Below are positions 1 through 6,199 of a DNA stretch of 9,370 bases, piece by piece (within the stretch, counting starts at the first letter, position 1; every line of letters begins with the position of its first letter). This DNA comes from Bacteroidales bacterium (GTDB taxonomy: Bacteria; Bacteroidota; Bacteroidia; Bacteroidales; UBA932), in assembly GCA_020026355.1 (NCBI GenBank), contig JAHHQP010000048.1:1-9370 (forward strand), in the 5' to 3' direction. The notes beneath the pieces were generated by a model. The model had not been told where the DNA came from. It saw only the letters and a program-made list of their open reading frames with translations, and did no database searches. The position numbers were made by a program, and so were the translations under genes.

Positions 1-21
1 TGTGGCTGGAACACCTCCTTT
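1..21 (+). rRNA. rrs: 16S ribosomal RNA, 3' end only
   Basis: The window opens inside the last bases of a 16S rRNA gene. GGCTGGAACACCTCCTTT is the conserved 3' terminus, including the anti-Shine-Dalgarno CCTCC at about 14-18. The AAC before ACCTCC, in place of the ATC of Escherichia coli, fits Bacteroidota. The exact 3' end (about 21) is set by alignment from memory. The rest of the gene lies before the window. It is followed by tRNA-Ile and tRNA-Ala as in a usual rRNA spacer. Confidence 0.93.
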
Positions 22-82
22 TTGGAGCAGGTTCATGACACGAGCTTCGCGGTTATTGTGTTTGTCTTTCATTTTTATATAC

Positions 83-156
83 AGTCCCGTAGCTCAGTTG
101 GTTAGAGCACTACACTGATAATGTAGGGGTCAGCAGTTCAAGTCTGCTCGGGACTA
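83..156 (+). tRNA. tRNA-Ile (GAT)
   Basis: The gene folds as a standard cloverleaf. The acceptor AGTCCCG pairs with CGGGACT, the D arm is GCTC...GAGC, and the anticodon stem CTACA/TGTAG holds the loop CTGATAA with anticodon GAT at 117-119. The T arm contains GTTCAAG. The discriminator is A156 and CCA is not encoded. It lies 61 bases after the 16S end, the usual place for tRNA-Ile in an rRNA spacer, and is presumably cut from the rRNA precursor. Confidence 0.96.
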
Positions 157-161
157 CTTCT

Positions 162-235
162 GGGGGTATAGCTCAGTTGGCTAGAGCATCTGCTTTGCAA
201 GCAGAGGGTCGTCGGTTCGACTCCGACTATCTCCA
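162..235 (+). tRNA. tRNA-Ala (TGC)
   Basis: The cloverleaf has acceptor GGGGGTA paired with TATCTCC (two G-U pairs), anticodon stem TCTGC/GCAGA, loop TTTGCAA with anticodon TGC at 196-198, and T loop GTTCGAC. CCA is not encoded. It sits only 5 bases after tRNA-Ile, as in typical 16S-23S spacers. What is unusual is that an intrinsic terminator starts 3 bases after its end and no 23S gene follows. Confidence 0.96.
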
Positions 236-238
236 CCG

Positions 239-266
239 AAAGTCCGCTTCTTCAGCGGACTTTTTT
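239..266 (+). terminator. Intrinsic terminator after tRNA-Ala
   Basis: AAAGTCCGCT (239-248) pairs perfectly with AGCGGACTTT (254-263) around the 5-base loop TCTTC, and the T run continues to 266. The T run lies on the plus strand, so it ends transcription coming from the 16S and tRNA genes. A terminator here means the transcript is complete after tRNA-Ala, without 23S or 5S. Confidence 0.85.
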
Positions 267-508
267 CGTATCCCCCTCCAGGAACTCTTCTCCTTCCTTT
301 CCTTCCGTCCTTCAGAATCTTTCATTGAGCGGTTCTGCTCGACTGCAGCTCCTTTTTCCAGTCTTTACATCGACACCTTAACTATCAGTAATCCTCTGCA
401 ATGATGAACTTGTAGAATATTTTGTTCTGAGAAAAACCAGATCGTTGATGAAGTTCCGAAAGTTCAGCCTATCGATTGTCGATCAGCCCGGCATCAGGTA
501 GTAGATAC
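267..508. other. Gene-free stretch between two converging terminators
   Basis: No credible gene is visible. The first part (about 277-300) is pyrimidine-rich on the plus strand. Small hairpins can be drawn, such as ATCGA-TTG-TCGAT at 471-483, but none has a T tail. No 23S 5' end is recognisable. An open frame at 177-404 runs through tRNA-Ala and resembles nothing known. The stretch is bounded by the plus-strand terminator after tRNA-Ala and the minus-strand terminator of the tRNA-Met unit, so it is probably little transcribed. Confidence 0.6.
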
Positions 509-539
509 AAAAAAAGCAGCTGCATGAAATGCAACTGCT
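509..539 (-). terminator. Intrinsic terminator of the tRNA-Gln/tRNA-Met unit
   Basis: Read on the minus strand, AGCAGTTGCAT (539-529) pairs with ATGCAGCTGCT (525-515) with one G-T wobble around a 3-base loop, followed by a run of 7 T (515-509). It lies 10 bases after the encoded CCA of tRNA-Met and closes that transcription unit. Confidence 0.88.
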
Positions 540-549
540 GAATTTCGAT

Positions 550-626
550 TGGTAGCGGGACCCAGGATTGAACTGGGGACCTCATGATTATGAATCATGC
601 GCTCTAACCAGCTGAGCTATCCCGCC
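550..626 (-). tRNA. tRNA-Met (CAT), probably elongator
   Basis: On the minus strand the acceptor GGCGGGA pairs with TCCCGCT (first pair G-T). The anticodon stem CATGA/TCATG holds loop TTCATAA with anticodon CAT. The T arm is CCCAG-TTCAATC-CTGGG. The 3' CCA is encoded at 552-550. The initiator features (three G-C pairs in the anticodon stem and a mismatched first acceptor pair of C-A type) are absent, so an elongator Met tRNA is likely. A CAT tRNA read as isoleucine after lysidine modification is the alternative. Confidence 0.93.
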
Positions 627-648
627 ATGATGTAAACATCAGATTTTG

Positions 649-719
649 TTGAGATAGAAGGATTCGAACCCTCACTGACAGAGCCAGAATCTGTAGTGCT
701 ACCATTACACCATATCTCA
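649..719 (-). tRNA. tRNA-Gln (CTG)
   Basis: The acceptor TGAGATA pairs fully with TATCTCA. The U1-A72 first pair is typical of glutamine tRNA. The anticodon stem ACAGA/TCTGT encloses TTCTGGC with anticodon CTG, and the T loop has GTTCGAATC. CCA is not encoded. It is transcribed first in a two-gene unit with tRNA-Met 22 bases downstream, from a well-matched promoter at 770-740. Confidence 0.93.
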
Positions 720-739
720 ATGTTTGGTTTTTGGGAGTG

Positions 740-770
740 CAAATGTACAAATAATATTTGTACTTCCAAA
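740..770 (-). promoter_or_regulatory. Bacteroidota-type promoter for tRNA-Gln/tRNA-Met, with a palindrome in the spacer
   Basis: On the minus strand a -33 TTTG (770-767) is followed by a 19-base spacer and a -7 TACATTTG (747-740), an exact match to TAnnTTTG. Transcription would start near 735, about 15 bases before tRNA-Gln. The spacer contains most of a perfect 19-base inverted repeat (745-763) centred on 754, with arms GTACAAATA and TATTTGTAC. Confidence 0.8.
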
Positions 771-798
771 TGTTATTTCAAAAAACTTTAAGTTTTTG

Positions 799-882
799 TA
801 CCCGGAGCCGGGGTCGAACCGGCACAGCCTTGCGGCCACTGGTGTTTGAGACCAGCGCGTCTACCGATTCCGCCATCCGGGC
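799..882 (-). tRNA. tRNA-Leu (CAA)
   Basis: This is a class II tRNA. The acceptor GCCCGGA pairs with TCCGGGT (first pair G-T), the anticodon stem CTGGT/ACCAG encloses CTCAAAC with anticodon CAA, a long variable arm follows (GCC-GCAA-GGC), and the T arm is GCCGG-TTCGACC-CCGGC. The 3' sequence is ACA, so CCA is not encoded. Directly after it, a weak all-A/T hairpin (797-780 on the minus strand) could act as a poor terminator, which would leave tRNA-Gln mainly to its own promoter. Confidence 0.95.
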
Positions 883-930
883 TTATTGTCTTGTGCAGAC
901 TTGAAGGTAGACCCTTCGTATAAAGGACTG

Positions 931-961
931 CAAAGATATTGCAAATAGTTCTAATTATCAA
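931..961 (-). promoter_or_regulatory. Probable promoter of tRNA-Leu
   Basis: On the minus strand TATCTTTG (938-931) matches the -7 consensus TAnnTTTG exactly. The -33 region is poor: TTGA at 961-958 with a 19-base spacer. A start near 925 would give a leader of about 40 bases before tRNA-Leu. Confidence 0.55.
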
Positions 962-992
962 TAATCTACCCGAAAAATATTTAAAATATATC

Positions 993-1000
993 TATATTTG
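993..1000 (+). promoter_or_regulatory. Candidate -7 element of the aro operon
   Basis: TATATTTG matches TAnnTTTG exactly on the plus strand, but no TTTG lies about 19-21 bases upstream. The match sits in very A/T-rich sequence, so chance is possible. If used, transcription would start at about 1005-1007, on or next to the aroB ATG. Confidence 0.45.
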
Positions 1001-1004
1001 TTGA

Positions 1005-2102
1005 ATGGTGGTAAAATTGACGAGCAATACTTCCGGAAAATATCTGAGTGAACTGTTTTCCAGCCTGCAGGTCCGTGATCTGCTGGAATGTATCGGTAAG
1101 GAGAAATCCGTCTTTGCCGTAGTGGATGACGGTGCTTACAAGGCCAGCGCGCCGCTCCGGAACCTGGTCGAGATTCTGGACCGCAATACCGTCCAGATCA
1201 AGCGTGTGAAGACTTCCGAACGGCTTAAATCTCCTGAAACGGTTCTTTCCATCTGCGAATGGCTGCTCAAGAAGAAGGCGGACCGCTCTTCTCTCCTGCT
1301 CGGAATCGGTGGCGGTGTCCTGACGGACATGGCCGGTTTCGCTGCCAGCATCTATATGAGAGGCATCCGCTTCGCCCTCGTGCCGACGACGCTGCTGGCC
1401 CAGGTCGACGCCGGTGCAGGTGGAAAGACCGGCGTGAATTTCTGCGGCTACAAGAACATGCTGGGCGTGATTCGTCAGCCGGAATTCACCTATCTCTGTC
1501 CGGCCTTCCTGGCCTCTTTGCCGCAACGCGACTTTTTCTCCGGCGCCGCTGAATTGTTGAAAACTTTCATGATCGACAACCGTGACGGTGCTTACGGACG
1601 TGCGGTCCTGGTCCTGTCCTGCATCGCGAAGGCCGAGGAAAGCACTTTCCCGGAGACTGTCGCCAGTTATGAACAGGAACTGTTCCGGCTGGTATCGGAA
1701 GCTTTGCGGATCAAGATGGCCATCGTCTCGGCCGATCCGTTCGAGCATGGAGAACGCCGTAAGCTGAATCTGGGACACACCTTCGCTCATGCGATCGAGC
1801 ATTGCGCAGCGGAGCAGGAGAGGGACATCACGCACGGTGAGGCAGTCGCCATGGGCCTGGTCCTGGCTGCCGGGATGAGTGAGAAGCAGGGGCTGGCCCG
1901 AGAAGGTTTCCGTGACCGGATTGCGGAGGACCTTGAAACCTGCGGCCTCGGGACGGAATGTCCTTTCGAGAAAGTCGAACTGATGGGCGCGATGCAGCAC
2001 GACAAGAAAAACGTCGGCGAAAGCCTTTATTTCGTATTGATGAGAGAAGTCGGTGACGTGGTTGTCGCCCCGGTCCGGCTTCCAGGTAAACAGAAAAGAT
2101 AA
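1005..2102 (+). CDS. aroB: 3-dehydroquinate synthase
   Basis: This cytosolic enzyme of the shikimate pathway converts DAHP to 3-dehydroquinate using NAD and a divalent metal. At 365 residues it is of normal family length. The NAD-binding GGGVLTDMAGF is at about 102-112, followed by PTTLLAQVDAGAGGKTGVN (127-145), where the more usual DASVGGKTGVN is slightly changed. The three metal ligands are in place: E183 in SGAAELLK, H258 in NLGHTFAHAIEH and H277 in THGEAVAMG. A late HDKKN motif near 332-336 is also typical. The ATG at 1005 is the first in frame and gives a full-length protein, with no Shine-Dalgarno visible. It is the first gene of the aro operon, and the next gene begins 11 bases after its stop. 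A long open frame on the opposite strand is only a shadow. Confidence 0.97.
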   Translation: MVVKLTSNTSGKYLSELFSSLQVRDLLECIGKEKSVFAVVDDGAYKASAPLRNLVEILDRNTVQIKRVKTSERLKSPETVLSICEWLLKKKADRSSLLLGIGGGVLTDMAGFAASIYMRGIRFALVPTTLLAQVDAGAGGKTGVNFCGYKNMLGVIRQPEFTYLCPAFLASLPQRDFFSGAAELLKTFMIDNRDGAYGRAVLVLSCIAKAEESTFPETVASYEQELFRLVSEALRIKMAIVSADPFEHGERRKLNLGHTFAHAIEHCAAEQERDITHGEAVAMGLVLAAGMSEKQGLAREGFRDRIAEDLETCGLGTECPFEKVELMGAMQHDKKNVGESLYFVLMREVGDVVVAPVRLPGKQKR

Positions 2103-2113
2103 TTTGAGAGAAT

Positions 2114-4150
2114 ATGATTTGTACTGTCCTGCAGCATAGCAGTCTGCAAGAAATAGAAGCCGCCCTCGAGCAATGTGAGATGGCGGAGATCCGTCTGGAC
2201 CGCTGTCCTTTGTCTCTGGAGGAAATCTCCGGGCTGTTCACGAGTGACGTGCCTCTGGTCGCGACCTGCCGTCTGGCAGAGGTTCTGGCTCAGGAGCCTT
2301 CGCTTCAGGAACTGCCGGAGGAAAGCCGTCAGGTCAAGGCTTGCCGGATCATGGAGACCCGTCTGGTCGCAGCGATCGAAGCCGGCGCCCGTTACGTGGA
2401 TGTCGAGATGGAAGTTCCGAAACATGTCTCGAAACGGATCCGTCAGGCAGCGCATGAGAACGGTACGGTGTTCATCCGCTCTTTCCATGACTGGAAAGGC
2501 ACGGATTCCGCCGCCGCCCTCTATGCCGTCGTTGAAAACTGCCGTTATCATGGAGCGGACCTCGTGAAACTGGTCACGACGGCCCAGAACGAGGAGGATG
2601 TGCAGCGGGTGATGGCCCTGTATGACCAGGTGCGGAAGGAAAATCTCCTGCCGGAAGGTGGGCTGATCGCCTTCTGCATGGGAGAGGCCGGTCGTCAGTC
2701 CCGTCTGGATGCCTTGGCTCATGGTGCCCCTTTCACTTATGCTGCGCTGGAGGCAGGAAAAGAAGCAGCCCCAGGCCAATGGACCACTGCTGAGCTGCGT
2801 CGTCAGCTGTACGGGGATTTCCCGTTCATCGGACTGCATCTTCAGGCACCGGCTTCGAAAAGTTTCGCGCAGCGAGCCATCGTCGCGGCGGCCTTGGCTG
2901 CCGGAGAGTCTCATCTGACCGGCTATACCCCTTGTGCGGACAGTGAGGCGGCGATTTCCTTCGCCCGTTCTTTGGGAGCTGAGGTTCTGGTCAATGGGGA
3001 CAGAGTGACGGTGAAAGGTGCGGGTCCCGGACTCGGAGAGCTGCAGCTGGATCAGGTTCAGGTCGGAGAATCCGGTCTTCTGGCTCGTCTGGCGATGCCG
3101 CTGCTGTGTCAGCTCAATGATCGTAAGTTCGAGGTTCAAGGGGAGAAGACGCTGCTGAGCCGGAAACTTGCCGGTGTCCAGGAGATGTTGGAGGCTTTCG
3201 GGGTGAAAGTCAGCTCCTCGAAACCGGAAGAAGACGGACTGACCCTTCCATTGGCCTTGGAAGGAAGTCTGAAGAACGGCCGGGTGGACATATCAGGGAC
3301 GAACGGCTCCCAGCTCATTTCCGGTCTGCTCATGGCTCTTCCATTGGCCCGGAAGAACACGACTTTCGGGGTCAAGGATCCGAAATCCATCCCTTATATG
3401 TTCATTACCCTGGATGTCCTGCGCAAGTTCGGCATCCGTGTGGCCAATGATATGCTGGGTGGTCGGGATTTCCTGGAGTCCGGTGGAGACTGGAGCCTTT
3501 GTACGGAGATGGTGTTCAAAGTGAGAGGGGGACAGCGCTATCGTGCGGCGGATCTTGCCATCGAGGGAGACTGGAGTTCCGCAGCCGCTTTTCTGGTGGC
3601 CGGCGCTGTCTTCGGACAGGTGGAGATCGAGGGCCTGGACACGACTTCCTTGCAGGCGGATCTTTCGATCATGGATGTACTGATGGATGCCGGAGCCAGC
3701 CTGTCCCAGCTGGATGGAGATCACGGTACGGTACTGGTGCAGCGGGCACCGCTCCAGGCTTTTCAGCTGGATGCGACCCATTGTCCTGACCTTTTTCCGA
3801 TCGTAGCGGTTCTGGCGGCCTTCTGTCAGGGAGAAAGCCGGATTGCCGGTCTTTCCAGGCTGGTGCATAAGGAATCCGACCGTTCCCGTTCGATCGCGGA
3901 GGTGCTGGAACAGCTGGGCGTGGAAAACCGTGTGGAAGGCGACGAACTGGTCATCTGCGGACTTTCATTGGCCCGGAGGCTGCTGACCGGTCGTTTGCTC
4001 AAAGGTGGAAAATACACTTCCTGCCATGATCATCGGATGGCGATGGCTTTGAAGGTGGCTTCGCTCGGTGCGGATTCTCCGGTGGAAATCGATGATATGG
4101 ACTGCGTGGCCAAGTCTTTCCCGGATTTCTGGTCATGTTTCAAGAAATAA
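2114..4150 (+). CDS. aroDA: Bifunctional 3-dehydroquinate dehydratase (type I) / EPSP synthase fusion
   Basis: One uninterrupted 678-residue frame carries two shikimate enzymes. Residues 1 to about 230 are a type I dehydroquinate dehydratase: AEIRLD (24-29), catalytic H125 in SFHDW, Schiff-base lysine K152 in LVKLVTTAQ, and a late GRQSRLDALAHGAPFTYA. Residues from about 236 to 678 are a full-length EPSP synthase that adds the enolpyruvyl group of PEP to shikimate 3-phosphate. Its residues include K249, S250 and R254 in APASKSFAQRA, GESGLLAR (318-325), NGSQLISGLLMA (397-408), D559 in CPDLFP, E587 and R590 in KESDR, R641 in HDHRMAMA and K667 in AKSFPDF. There is no stop, frameshift or long linker at the junction. 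The two reactions are not consecutive, because dehydrogenase and kinase steps lie between them. AroC begins 4 bases after the stop. The composite symbol is descriptive. Confidence 0.95.
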   Translation: MICTVLQHSSLQEIEAALEQCEMAEIRLDRCPLSLEEISGLFTSDVPLVATCRLAEVLAQEPSLQELPEESRQVKACRIMETRLVAAIEAGARYVDVEMEVPKHVSKRIRQAAHENGTVFIRSFHDWKGTDSAAALYAVVENCRYHGADLVKLVTTAQNEEDVQRVMALYDQVRKENLLPEGGLIAFCMGEAGRQSRLDALAHGAPFTYAALEAGKEAAPGQWTTAELRRQLYGDFPFIGLHLQAPASKSFAQRAIVAAALAAGESHLTGYTPCADSEAAISFARSLGAEVLVNGDRVTVKGAGPGLGELQLDQVQVGESGLLARLAMPLLCQLNDRKFEVQGEKTLLSRKLAGVQEMLEAFGVKVSSSKPEEDGLTLPLALEGSLKNGRVDISGTNGSQLISGLLMALPLARKNTTFGVKDPKSIPYMFITLDVLRKFGIRVANDMLGGRDFLESGGDWSLCTEMVFKVRGGQRYRAADLAIEGDWSSAAAFLVAGAVFGQVEIEGLDTTSLQADLSIMDVLMDAGASLSQLDGDHGTVLVQRAPLQAFQLDATHCPDLFPIVAVLAAFCQGESRIAGLSRLVHKESDRSRSIAEVLEQLGVENRVEGDELVICGLSLARRLLTGRLLKGGKYTSCHDHRMAMALKVASLGADSPVEIDDMDCVAKSFPDFWSCFKK

Positions 4151-4154
4151 AGCT

Positions 4155-5261
4155 ATGAATAGTTTCGGACGTAAATTCAGGGTCTCCATTTTCGGAGAAT
4201 CCCATGGCAGTGCTGTCGGAGTGGTGCTTGACGGCGTTCCTGCCGGCTTGTCATTGACTGCGGAAGATTTCGCGGAAGATCTGTGTCGCCGCAAGGCCGG
4301 TGGACCGGGTACGACTGCCCGGATCGAGGCGGACGAACCGCTGCTGCTGAGCGGAGTCTGGGAGGACCAGACGACCGGTGCGCCCTTGACTTTGCTTTTC
4401 AGGAACGAGAATGTGCGTTCTGAAGATTACAGGATGTTCCGGGATGTACCGCGTCCGGGGCATGCGGACTATACGGCGGCGGTCAAATGGTACGATTGCA
4501 ATGATCCTCGTGGGGGTGGGCATTTTTCCGGTCGCCTGACCTTGCCGGTGGTCGCTGCCGGGGTGGTGGCGAAGAAGATTCTGGCCGATGCGACCTTGCT
4601 GGATGAAGTGCCGGTGCCTCAGGAGGCGATCCGTGCTTCCATCGTCGAGCTGGGCGGGATTCCTCGTCCTGAAACTTCGTGCAGTTCCTGCGGGACTTGT
4701 GCCAATGAGGTCTTGGGGGCAGTCGGAGTTTCGGTTGCGGCGGACAGTGTGTCCGGGACGGAATTGCCGGAGGTGTGGACGGAGGCGCTTGCTGCCGCCG
4801 CTTCCGTCGGAGATTCCCTCGGTGCGGTGGTCGAATGCCGTGTACCTTTGTCTGCCGGGATCGGGGAGCCGTTCTGGGACAGTGTGGAGTCTGTCATCGC
4901 GCATGCCGTCTTCTCCATACCGGGAGTTCGTGGCATCGAGTTCGGAGACGGGTTCATGGCTGCGGCCATGAGGGGTTCCGAGCATAATGATCCTTTCGGA
5001 CCGGATGGAAAACCATCGAAGAACGGGGCGGGCGGTGTGAACGGAGGCATCACGAACGGGGCGGAGCTCTGCTTCCGTGTCGCGTTCAAGCCAACTTCCA
5101 GCATCGCCAGGTTCCAGAAGACCTATGACTTCTCGGAGCGGAGGATGACGGACCTGAAGATCAGCGGTCGTCACGATATCTGCTTCGCCTTGAGGACACC
5201 TGTCATCGTCGAGGCGATGACGGCCATATCTTTAGCTGATCTTGTTCTGATGCGCCAGTAA
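4155..5261 (+). CDS. aroC: Chorismate synthase
   Basis: This FMN-dependent cytosolic enzyme converts EPSP to chorismate, the last step of the common aromatic pathway. It has 368 residues. Motifs are FGESHG with H17, RRKAGGPGTTAR (45-56), RPGHADYT with H103, DPRGGGHFSGRLTLP (117-131), EFGDGFMAAAMRGSEHNDPF (262-281), GGVNGGITNGAEL (293-305) and a final GRHD...VEAM. The frame is open upstream to 4068 inside aroDA, but the ATG at 4155 was chosen because conserved family sequence starts immediately after it. A CxxCxxC cluster (C176, C179, C182) lies in the variable middle region. Several motifs (GEPFWDSVES, FSIPGVRGIEFGDGF) read more like clostridial than Bacteroides AroC as I remember them, which hints at transfer but proves nothing. 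Confidence 0.96.
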   Translation: MNSFGRKFRVSIFGESHGSAVGVVLDGVPAGLSLTAEDFAEDLCRRKAGGPGTTARIEADEPLLLSGVWEDQTTGAPLTLLFRNENVRSEDYRMFRDVPRPGHADYTAAVKWYDCNDPRGGGHFSGRLTLPVVAAGVVAKKILADATLLDEVPVPQEAIRASIVELGGIPRPETSCSSCGTCANEVLGAVGVSVAADSVSGTELPEVWTEALAAAASVGDSLGAVVECRVPLSAGIGEPFWDSVESVIAHAVFSIPGVRGIEFGDGFMAAAMRGSEHNDPFGPDGKPSKNGAGGVNGGITNGAELCFRVAFKPTSSIARFQKTYDFSERRMTDLKISGRHDICFALRTPVIVEAMTAISLADLVLMRQ

Positions 5262-5276
5262 CTTCCGCACTTGCTC

Positions 5277-5639
5277 ATGAGATTGATATTCTTGGTTTCA
5301 GGGCTGGTCTCATTGGCCTTGGGGATAGTGGGAATCTTCCTGCCGGTCTTGCCGACCACTCCTTTTCTGCTGCTTTCCGCTTCGCTTTTTCTGCGCAGTT
5401 CGGAAAAGCTCTACCGTTGGCTGATGGACCATCCGCAGCTGGGCTCCTATATCAGGAATTTCCGGGAACACAAGGCTTTGCCGCTCCGGGTGAAGATCAT
5501 TTCCGTTTCCTTGCTGTGGCTGACTCTGCTCTACTGTGCCTTCGGGGTGGCGGAGCATTGGGCTTTGAGCATACTGTTCTTGACCGTCGCTGCAGGAGTG
5601 ACGGCCTATCTGTTGAATTTCAAGACTTTACGGGATTGA
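5277..5639 (+). CDS. YbaN/DUF454 family inner-membrane protein
   Basis: A 120-residue hydrophobic protein with the DUF454 signature: GIFLPVLPTTPFLLLSASLF (19-38), then RSSEKLYRWLMDHPQLG (40-56) and a second hydrophobic half (about 74-113). Two or more membrane segments are likely. The ATG at 5277 is used; a TTG at 5271 would add only two residues. It follows aroC by 15 bases and probably shares the aro transcript, but family function is not established and no link to aromatic synthesis can be read from the sequence. Its stop is 3 bases from the end of the convergent LOG gene, leaving no room for a terminator hairpin between them. Confidence 0.88.
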   Translation: MRLIFLVSGLVSLALGIVGIFLPVLPTTPFLLLSASLFLRSSEKLYRWLMDHPQLGSYIRNFREHKALPLRVKIISVSLLWLTLLYCAFGVAEHWALSILFLTVAAGVTAYLLNFKTLRD

Positions 5640-5642
5640 TTT

Positions 5643-6185
5643 TCAGGCTTCTTTCAGGAATGCGATGAGTTCTTCCACGGTGTCTGCGAACAGGAAGCTG
5701 TCCCGGATTTCAGGCTCCAGCATTTCTTCACGGACATAGTGGTCCAGCAGGGATTTCAGCGGTTCGTAGAAACCTTTATGGTTGAGTGCCAATACTTTAC
5801 CGTCGTATTTTCCCAATTTCTTCAGGGTGTAGGTCTCGATGACTTCGTCGAGGGTTCCGATGCCGCCTGGAAGGGCGACGACCGCACAGGTTCCTTCACG
5901 CAGGAGTGTCTTGCGCTCGGCCATGGTCGCGGTCCAGTGGACTTCGGTCATGGAGGGGTAGACGAGCTCGGTCATGAAGTTCGGCAGAACTCCGATGTGG
6001 CGACCTCCACAGGCTTCGATTTCTGCGGCGATCTCTCCCATGGTGCCTTTCACGGTACCTCCTGATACGATGGTGAATCCGTCTGCGACGGCTGCGCGGA
6101 CGAAATCTCTTGCCACCCGGTTGTACTCCGGGTCAATGGTATAGCTGGCCGAGCAATAGACGGCGATCTTCTTTCCGTTTTCCAT
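5643..6185 (-). CDS. LOG family (TIGR00730-type) nucleoside 5'-monophosphate phosphoribohydrolase
   Basis: A 180-residue Rossmann-like cytosolic protein. It shows KKIAVYCSAS at the N terminus, VSGGTVKGTMGEIA (40-53) in place of the usual GGGxxGLMG, MAERKTLL (88-95) and the family's PGGIGTLDE (106-114). LOG enzymes remove the base from nucleoside monophosphates, including cytokinin nucleotides, and were long misnamed lysine decarboxylases. The real substrate in this organism is unknown. It is last in the minus-strand operon, starting 14 bases after the DUF2490 gene stops, and it converges with the DUF454 gene. Confidence 0.9.
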   Translation of the reverse strand: MENGKKIAVYCSASYTIDPEYNRVARDFVRAAVADGFTIVSGGTVKGTMGEIAAEIEACGGRHIGVLPNFMTELVYPSMTEVHWTATMAERKTLLREGTCAVVALPGGIGTLDEVIETYTLKKLGKYDGKVLALNHKGFYEPLKSLLDHYVREEMLEPEIRDSFLFADTVEELIAFLKEA

Positions 6186-6199
6186 ACCTTGTGCGGTGC

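Noticed and set aside
177..404. Plus-strand open frame of 75 codons after tRNA-Ile
   Set aside because: It runs through tRNA-Ala and the terminator hairpin, and the product has no recognisable motif.
471..483. Small hairpin ATCGA-TTG-TCGAT
   Set aside because: A five-base stem in a 240-base gene-free stretch is expected by chance, and no T run follows.
780..797. Hairpin AAAAAAC-TTTAA-GTTTTT as terminator of tRNA-Leu
   Set aside because: The stem has a single G-C pair and no separate T tail on the minus strand. It is noted under tRNA-Leu but is too weak to list as a feature.
981..2000. Long minus-strand open frame (339 codons) opposite aroB
   Set aside because: It is a shadow of the high-GC aroB codons. 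Composition is unlike a folded protein, and aroB has every family motif.
2027..3139. Long minus-strand open frame (370 codons) opposite the aroD half
   Set aside because: It is antisense to a clear enzyme and overlaps the end of aroB and both fusion halves. The product is rich in His, Arg, Gln and Thr, without motifs.
4251..5174. Minus-strand open frame of 307 codons opposite aroC
   Set aside because: Its product is Arg- and Pro-rich without motifs, and the plus strand encodes full chorismate synthase.
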